A stretch of DNA of 64,000 nucleotides from Pseudoruegeria sp. HB172150 (GTDB lineage Bacteria; Pseudomonadota; Alphaproteobacteria; Rhodobacterales; Rhodobacteraceae). This document shows positions 58,797 to 64,000 of this stretch, piece by piece. A program made the position numbers and the translations under genes. Where the stretch lies: assembly GCF_013184805.1 (NCBI RefSeq), contig NZ_JAATNG010000001.1, forward strand, positions 1,612,001 through 1,676,000, given 5' to 3'. Position 1 is the stretch's first letter, and each line of letters starts with the position of its first letter. The notes under the pieces are model-generated. The model was given only the letters and a program-made list of their open reading frames with translations, had not been told where the DNA came from and did not search any database.

Positions 58797-60038
58797 ATGC
58801 TCCGCACGATCCTCGCTGTCGTGGCCACTGTCCTGTTCTGTTCCGCGCCGATTGCGGCACAACAGGTCGTTCCGCCCGGGAATCCGCCCGTCGAGGGTGA
58901 AATCGGTCACGACGCCACCGGCGGTGCCCAGACGCTCGAGGACATACTCGCGCGCCAGCGCGGTGAAGAGATTGACGACAGTTTCCGCCGGGAGGCCATT
59001 GGCAACCCGGACAACGCCGCCAGCATGACCGGGCAGCTCGGCACGCTCGGCGGCGTGTCTGACGCGGAGCTGTGGCGCGCACTGAGATATGGCGAGGCGA
59101 ATGTGACCGTCTCCGCCGGAGGAGATGTCGCAACCGTTCTTGTGCAGGACGGCGGCATGCGTTGGTACGAGTTTCGCCAGGGCCCTCTGCGTACCTATGG
59201 CGGCTGGCTGCTCATTGGCACGCTGATAGCCCTGGCGGTGTTTTTCCTTGTACGCGGCAGGATCAAGATCGACGGCGGCAAGATCGGTCGCACGGTTACC
59301 CGGTTCGAATTCATCGAACGCGCCTCACATTGGCTGCTGGCGGGTTCATTTATCCTGTTAGGAATTACCGGCCTGTTCAGCCTGTTCGGGCGTCCGCTGA
59401 TCGCGCCTTATCTCGGCAAGGAGTTCAACTCGACCTTGCTGATTTATTCCAAGCTGATCCACAACAACGTCGCCTGGGCCTTCATCGTCGCGCTGGTGAT
59501 GGTTTTCGTGATGTGGGTCGCGCATAACATCCCGAACCGGACGGACCTGAAATGGTTCGCGCAGGCCGGCGGTATCATCGGAAACAAGCACCCTCCCGCA
59601 AAGAAGTTCAATGCCGGTCAGAAGATCATCTTCTGGTCCGTTATCCTTCTTGGCGCGTCGATCTCCGTCTCCGGCCTGGCACTGCTCTTTCCGTTCGAAA
59701 TCCAGCTCTTCGGCAAGACATTTGCCTTCATAAACTGGACGGGCGTCCTCGGCTGGTTCGATATCGCACCACTGCCAGAGTACCTCGCGCCGCAGGAAGA
59801 GATGCAGCTTGCGCAGCTTTGGCATGCGATCGTCGCCTTCGTGCTGATGGCGATCATTCTCGCCCACATCTACATCGGCTCCGTCGGCATGGAAGGTGCA
59901 TTCGACGCCATGGGCAACGGTGAGGTGGACGAGGCATGGGCGCATCAGCACCATTCGATCTGGCTGGAAGAGCTGAAGGAAAAGGGCGAAGCGCCGCCCG
60001 ATCCGGACACCGATCCGAAAGTCACTCCGGCCGAGTGA
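58797..60038 (+). CDS. Formate dehydrogenase gamma subunit (cytochrome b)
   Basis: A 413-residue membrane protein. A signal peptide ends near APIAAQ. About 110 periplasmic residues follow, then several membrane helices beginning near residue 138. Conserved haem-ligand histidines occur in RASHWLL and LWHAIVAFVL. It receives electrons from beta and passes them to quinone. The exported N-terminal domain is an extension compared with E. coli FdoI. AAGGGGAA precedes the ATG. It is followed within five bases by the WD40-cytochrome gene. Confidence 0.9.
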   Translation: MLRTILAVVATVLFCSAPIAAQQVVPPGNPPVEGEIGHDATGGAQTLEDILARQRGEEIDDSFRREAIGNPDNAASMTGQLGTLGGVSDAELWRALRYGEANVTVSAGGDVATVLVQDGGMRWYEFRQGPLRTYGGWLLIGTLIALAVFFLVRGRIKIDGGKIGRTVTRFEFIERASHWLLAGSFILLGITGLFSLFGRPLIAPYLGKEFNSTLLIYSKLIHNNVAWAFIVALVMVFVMWVAHNIPNRTDLKWFAQAGGIIGNKHPPAKKFNAGQKIIFWSVILLGASISVSGLALLFPFEIQLFGKTFAFINWTGVLGWFDIAPLPEYLAPQEEMQLAQLWHAIVAFVLMAIILAHIYIGSVGMEGAFDAMGNGEVDEAWAHQHHSIWLEELKEKGEAPPDPDTDPKVTPAE

Positions 60039-60042
60039 GCAA

Positions 60043-61326
60043 ATGCGTCTCGGCCTCGCAGCGGCGGTTCTCGCGCTGATACTGTCAGTGGCAGAGGCGC
60101 AGGATTTTACTACGCTCAAGGGACATGGCGGCCCGATCATGGGGCTGGCGGTGTCTGCTGGCGGTCAGGTCGCGACCGCGAGCTTCGACAACTCCGTCGG
60201 ACTCTGGGACGGACGCGAGCCGGCCTGGCTCGAAGGCCACGCCGCCGCCGTCACCGTCGTGACTTTCGGTCCGGGCGGCACGGTCCTGTCCGGCGGCGAC
60301 GATTTTTCCGTGCGCCTCTGGAACGACGGCGCGTCCCGGACCCTCGGCACGCATCAGGGCAAGGTGACCGCGCTCGCCGTGTCACCAGACGGCGAATGGG
60401 TCGCCAGCGGCAGCTGGGACGGCACTGTCATGCTCTGGCCGCTCGGCGACGGCGAGCCAAGGCAGCTCCCACCGCCGCGCGCCGGTGTAAACACGGTAGC
60501 TTACTCTGAGGACGGAAGCCGTCTCTACACCGGCACCACCGCCGGAACGCTTCTCGTCTACGACCTGGATGAAGGCACCGATCCAGACATCCTCACCGAA
60601 CACGGCTTCGGCGTGAACGAGATCGTCGTCGGCCCCGGCTGGCTTGCCTATGGCGCCGTCGACGGTGGCACCCGCATTATCGACCCCGTCACAGCCGAAC
60701 AGATCGCCGACTTCACCCTCGACCGCCGGCCGATCCTCGCGATGGTCTGGCACGAAACCACCGATCAGCTCGCGGTCGGCGACGGGCAGGGCTACATCAT
60801 GGTCGTCGATACCGGAGAATGGTCCATCACCCGCGATTTCCGTGCCGCCCGCGAAGGCCCCGTCTGGGCGCTGGCCTTCTCCCCCGACGGCCGCACCCTC
60901 TACGCCGGCGGCATCGACGACGTCGCCTACGCCTGGCCCGTCGACGCCCTCGACCAGTTCGACCCCGCCATGGGCAACGAACGCAGCTTTCTCCGCGACG
61001 CCGAAACCATGCCCAACGGCGAACGCCAGTTCATGCGGAAATGCTCGATCTGCCACTCCCTCGAACCGGGCCCTTCCCGCAAGGCCGGCCCCACGCTCAA
61101 TGGCGTCTTCGGCCGAAGGGCAGGGACGGTAACCGACTACCGCTACTCCCCCCGCCTCGACGGATCCGACATCGTCTGGTCCGAAGGCACCATCAACGAC
61201 CTGTTCGAACAGGGTCCCGACCACTATATTCCCGGTTCAAAGATGCCGATGCAGGTGATCGCCGGCGCCAGTGACCGTGCCGACCTGATCGCCTATCTGA
61301 AAAGCGCCACCGCGCGGGAGGAATGA
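60043..61326 (+). CDS. WD40 repeat-cytochrome c fusion, exported
   Basis: A 427-residue protein with a signal peptide (LAAAVLALILSVAEAQ). Residues about 22-310 form WD40 repeats (LKGHGGPIMGLAVS, VRLWND, VASGSWDGTVMLW). A C-terminal class I cytochrome c has CSICH at 334-338 and a distal Met region (GSKMPM). It is coupled to FDH gamma (gap four bases), so it probably accepts electrons from the FDH complex or docks a periplasmic partner. Its stop overlaps a small membrane protein gene. Confidence 0.85.
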   Translation: MRLGLAAAVLALILSVAEAQDFTTLKGHGGPIMGLAVSAGGQVATASFDNSVGLWDGREPAWLEGHAAAVTVVTFGPGGTVLSGGDDFSVRLWNDGASRTLGTHQGKVTALAVSPDGEWVASGSWDGTVMLWPLGDGEPRQLPPPRAGVNTVAYSEDGSRLYTGTTAGTLLVYDLDEGTDPDILTEHGFGVNEIVVGPGWLAYGAVDGGTRIIDPVTAEQIADFTLDRRPILAMVWHETTDQLAVGDGQGYIMVVDTGEWSITRDFRAAREGPVWALAFSPDGRTLYAGGIDDVAYAWPVDALDQFDPAMGNERSFLRDAETMPNGERQFMRKCSICHSLEPGPSRKAGPTLNGVFGRRAGTVTDYRYSPRLDGSDIVWSEGTINDLFEQGPDHYIPGSKMPMQVIAGASDRADLIAYLKSATAREE

Positions 61327-61457
61327 CGCAGATGAAAGCCATGCTCACAGGCTTCGCCGCCATCGTGGTGATCGCAATCGGCGCACACTTCGTCCTCGAA
61401 GCCCTCGATTTCTCGTCCGAGAACAGCAACTCAGCCGCATCCGTCCGGATCGATTGA
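61323..61457 (+). CDS. Small single-helix membrane protein
   Basis: A 44-residue protein with one transmembrane helix (about residues 8-25; TGFAAIVVIAIGAHFVLE) and a short polar tail. Its ATG overlaps the WD40-cytochrome stop (ATGA), so it is translated as part of the FDH operon. It may be a stabilising subunit of the complex. No family is recognised. Confidence 0.55.
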   Translation: MTQMKAMLTGFAAIVVIAIGAHFVLEALDFSSENSNSAASVRID

Positions 61458-61589
61458 ACCCGCTCCATCACATCCCCGTTTTCCGACTTTTTCACTCGGC
61501 TTTTCACTTGTGCCGCCCCTGCCGGCATGCATAGAACCTGACCATACGCGCAAGCCAGCCACAGCCAGCGCCATTGTCAGGAGACAGCC

Positions 61590-62486
61590 ATGAAGCCCAT
61601 TCTTTACGGCGCCGCGCTGGCCGCCGCGCTTGCTGCCCCCGCCTTTTCCCAGGACGTTTCGGTTTCCAGCTATGCCGGAGAGGTCGCCGCGCCGGCCAAC
61701 CCGGAAAAAGTCGTCGTCTTCGACATTGCCGCGGCCGACACGCTCACCGCCCTCGGCGCCAATATCGACGGTCTGCCTGACCCTTACTACGTCGACTACC
61801 TCGCCGACGTCGCCGCAAATGCCGAAACCGTCGGCACCCTCTTCGAACCCGATTTCGAAAAACTCGCCACCATGGCCCCCGGCCTGATCGTCGCCGGCGG
61901 CCGGTCGTCGGCCCAGGTCGAAGCGCTCTCCGCCATCGCGCCCACAATCGACATGACGATCTGGGGCGAGAACATGATCGACCAGACCAGGGACCGCATC
62001 GACGCCTACGGTGCCATCTTCGGGCTGGAGGACAAGGCAGCCGAGCTCGACGCAGCCCTCGACGCCAAGATCGAGGAAGCCAGGGCCGCCGTCTCCGGCA
62101 AGGGCAACGGCATGATCGTCCTCACCAACGGCGGTAAGATCTCCGCCTATGGCGATGACAGCCGCTTCGGCTGGATCCATCAGGCGACCGGCCTGCCAGA
62201 GGCCTTCCCCGATCTCACCGCCGAAACCCATGGCGAGGCGATTTCGTTCGAGTTCATCGCCGAGGTGAACCCCGACTGGCTCCTCGTCATAGACCGCGGT
62301 GCCGCCATCGGTCAGGCGGGCGAGGCGGCGGCAGCCACCCTCGACAATCCGCTCGTCGCCGGCACCACCGCCGGACAGCAGGGCCAGATCGTCTATCTCA
62401 GCCCCGGCCCGATCTACATCGCGGGCGGCGGCGTCACCTCGATGACGACCACGCTCGACGAGATCATCGCCGCCTTCAACGGCTGA
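61590..62486 (+). CDS. Siderophore/iron ABC transporter substrate-binding protein
   Basis: A 298-residue periplasmic receptor of the FepB/FatB-like class. The signal peptide ends near APAFSQ. Class III features include KVVVFDIAAADTLTALG at the start and a long central helix. CAGGAGA precedes the ATG. It heads an operon with two FecCD permeases. Relatives carry catechol or petrobactin-type siderophores; the specificity is not set by what is visible. No Fur box was found by eye in the 132-base upstream gap. Confidence 0.88.
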   Translation: MKPILYGAALAAALAAPAFSQDVSVSSYAGEVAAPANPEKVVVFDIAAADTLTALGANIDGLPDPYYVDYLADVAANAETVGTLFEPDFEKLATMAPGLIVAGGRSSAQVEALSAIAPTIDMTIWGENMIDQTRDRIDAYGAIFGLEDKAAELDAALDAKIEEARAAVSGKGNGMIVLTNGGKISAYGDDSRFGWIHQATGLPEAFPDLTAETHGEAISFEFIAEVNPDWLLVIDRGAAIGQAGEAAAATLDNPLVAGTTAGQQGQIVYLSPGPIYIAGGGVTSMTTTLDEIIAAFNG

Positions 62487-62489
62487 CCC

Positions 62490-63455
62490 TTGACCACGCG
62501 CGCCGCGATCTGGCGGGCCACCTGGCCCATCGGCCTTGTGCTGCTGATCGCGGCGAGCCTCTCCATCGGCGCGGCCAGCCTCTGGAACGGTGATTTCAGC
62601 GCCGGCTGGCTGATGATGGTCAGCCGGATGCCCCGCACCGCCGCCGCCATGCTGGCGGGGGCAGGGCTGGCTCTGGCGGGCACCGTCATCCAGCTCACCG
62701 TCCGCAACCGCTTCGTCGAGCCCGGCCTGACCGGGACACCCGAAGCCGCCATGCTCGGCCTTCTCGCAATCACGCTCCTCGCTCCCGGCGCTGCCATCGG
62801 CTGGAAAATGGCCGCCGCTGCCGTCGCGGCGCTGATCGGAACCGCGGGTTTCCTTCTCCTGTCCCGCCACGTGCCACGGCAGGACCCGATGCTGCTGCCG
62901 CTGGTCGGCCTGATCTACGGTGGCATCCTCGGTGCTGCGGGGCTCTGGATCGCCTGGACCACCGACCTGGTGCAATATCTCGGCATATGGCGGCTGGGGG
63001 AATTCTCTGGTGTCCTGCAGGGCCGGTACGAGATGCTGTGGCTGATCGCCGCCCTCGCGGCGCTGCTCTATGCCGCCGCCGACCGCATCACTATCCTCGG
63101 ACTGGGAGAGGATTATGCGCGTTCCCTCGGCCTGAACTACGGCCAGACGCTGGCGCTCGGCCTCGGGGTCGTCGCCACGATCTCGGCCGTCGTGGTCGTC
63201 ACGGTCGGTGCGATGCCCTTTGTCGGCCTCGTCGTGCCCAACATCGTGTCGCGCTGGCGCGGCGACAACCTGCGCGCCAATCTGCCCTTCATTGCGCTCT
63301 CCGGCGCGGCGATGGTACTGGCCGCAGATGTGATCGGCCGGGTCATCCGCTTCCCTTACGAGGTGCCCGCCGCCACGGTCTTTTCCGTCGCTGGCGCGGG
63401 CATCTTCCTCTGGCTGCTTTATGCTGCACCGAAACAGGGCAGGGTGCATGGCTGA
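62490..63455 (+). CDS. Iron-siderophore ABC transporter permease, FecCD type (first)
   Basis: A 321-residue membrane protein of the FecCD family with about nine hydrophobic segments. The GAMPFVGLVVPNIVSRW stretch is the ATPase-contact region of this family. The start is a TTG at 62490, three bases after the receptor gene stop; no suitable ATG is near. It pairs with the permease encoded next. Confidence 0.88.
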   Translation: MTTRAAIWRATWPIGLVLLIAASLSIGAASLWNGDFSAGWLMMVSRMPRTAAAMLAGAGLALAGTVIQLTVRNRFVEPGLTGTPEAAMLGLLAITLLAPGAAIGWKMAAAAVAALIGTAGFLLLSRHVPRQDPMLLPLVGLIYGGILGAAGLWIAWTTDLVQYLGIWRLGEFSGVLQGRYEMLWLIAALAALLYAAADRITILGLGEDYARSLGLNYGQTLALGLGVVATISAVVVVTVGAMPFVGLVVPNIVSRWRGDNLRANLPFIALSGAAMVLAADVIGRVIRFPYEVPAATVFSVAGAGIFLWLLYAAPKQGRVHG

Positions 63456-64000
63456 ACGCCGTCTGCTGCTGCTGGCGGTGGCACTGCTGCTGGCCTGCGC
63501 CGCTTTCCTGCTTTGGAACCTGCGGCAGCCTGTGGGATTCATCCTCGGCCTGCGCACCACCAAGCTCGCCGCGCTGGTGCTCGTCGGCATCGCGACCGGA
63601 GCGGCCACCGTGCTGTTCCAGACCGTCGCGATGAACCGGCTGCTGACGCCCGGCATCGTCGGCTTCGATGCACTCTTCATCTTCCTGCAGACATTGCTGG
63701 TCTTCACGCTCGGTGGCGCCGGCTATACCCAGCTACCCAGGATGCTGACCTTCGGCATCGAGACGGTGATCCTGATGGCCTGCGCCATGCTGCTGTTCGG
63801 CACGCTGCTGCGCAAGGGCGCCACGGATGTCACGCGAATGATCCTGACCGGCGTGATCCTCGGCGTCCTGCTGCGCGGACTGGCCGAGATGATCCAGCGT
63901 CTTCTCGATCCTTCGGAATTCGCGGTCGTCCAGGGCGCCATGTTCGTCAGCTTCGGCGCCGTGAAGAAAGAAGCGCTCTGGATCGCCGCGCCGGTCCTCG
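63448..64000 (+). CDS. Iron-siderophore ABC transporter permease, FecCD type (second, cut by window end)
   Basis: Second FecCD permease; the first 184 residues are present. It begins MAERRLLLLAVALLLACAAF and contains GIATGAATVLFQTVAMN and TPGIVGFDALF, characteristic of this family. It overlaps the first permease by eight bases. The ATPase gene probably follows outside the window. Confidence 0.88.
   Translation, partial: MAERRLLLLAVALLLACAAFLLWNLRQPVGFILGLRTTKLAALVLVGIATGAATVLFQTVAMNRLLTPGIVGFDALFIFLQTLLVFTLGGAGYTQLPRMLTFGIETVILMACAMLLFGTLLRKGATDVTRMILTGVILGVLLRGLAEMIQRLLDPSEFAVVQGAMFVSFGAVKKEALWIAAPVL

Overview
The window is GC-rich, densely packed DNA with many ATGA-type gene overlaps. Gene content points to an alphaproteobacterium, most likely a Rhodobacteraceae member: several TRAP and tripartite tricarboxylate (TTT) uptake systems, a Tat-exported formate dehydrogenase locus with DUF3305/DUF3306/DUF6494/DUF6505 partners, a DUF1127 protein, and a cysteine synthase-glutaredoxin fusion. 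No rRNA, tRNA, CRISPR array, transposase or integrase was seen.

Region 1 (1-27.2 kb) is a catabolic and uptake island. A leftward operon encodes a UGSC-family redox-like protein, a short-chain dehydrogenase, two tandem DctP binding proteins and the DctQ/DctM permease. Rightward genes encode TctC, a GntR regulator, a benzoylformate decarboxylase fused in frame to an aldehyde dehydrogenase, a second ThDP enzyme, an FAD-linked 2-hydroxyacid dehydrogenase, a fused TctA-TctB permease preceded by a leader peptide, two ACMSD-type amidohydrolases, a Rieske ferredoxin and a GFA-fold protein. A TAXI-type TRAP system, two LysR, a second GntR and an ArsR/SRPBCC pair follow. A perfect palindrome, ATGTATACAT, occurs in the ugsc/tctC and hydrolase/tctAB divergent promoters and suggests one regulon. 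The inferred chemistry is 2-hydroxyacid to 2-ketoacid to aldehyde to acid (mandelate-like). The true substrate cannot be read from sequence.

Region 2 (28.4-32.1 kb) is a CecR-type TetR regulator with an HlyD/ATPase/ABC-2 permease exporter. Region 3 (32.1-37 kb) is oxyanion metabolism: a Mop molbindin, a MOT1-type molybdate transporter, the TupBCA tungstate importer and a regulator with a periplasmic-binding-protein-like sensor domain. Region 4 (37.1-45.5 kb) holds OsmC, two flavoproteins, a truncated haemoglobin and a 1533-residue regulator combining SARP, alpha/beta-hydrolase, cyclase-like, STAND ATPase and repeat domains. TTCCACG direct repeats upstream of osmC are candidate SARP sites.

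Region 5 (45.5-61.5 kb) begins with CysK-glutaredoxin and DUF1127, then the formate dehydrogenase locus: accessory genes leftward (DUF6494, Mrp, a degenerate biotin-ligase-like protein, DUF6505, a large ferredoxin) and the structural genes rightward (DUF3305, DUF3306, TorD, a small Tat protein, alpha, beta and gamma subunits). Two unusual c-type cytochromes sit here. One carries what looks like a single lobe of a TupA-like binding protein, and the other is a WD40-cytochrome fusion. The nearby tungstate importer suggests, without proving, a tungsten enzyme. Region 6 (61.6 kb to the end) is a FecCD-type siderophore/iron ABC importer cut off by the window edge.
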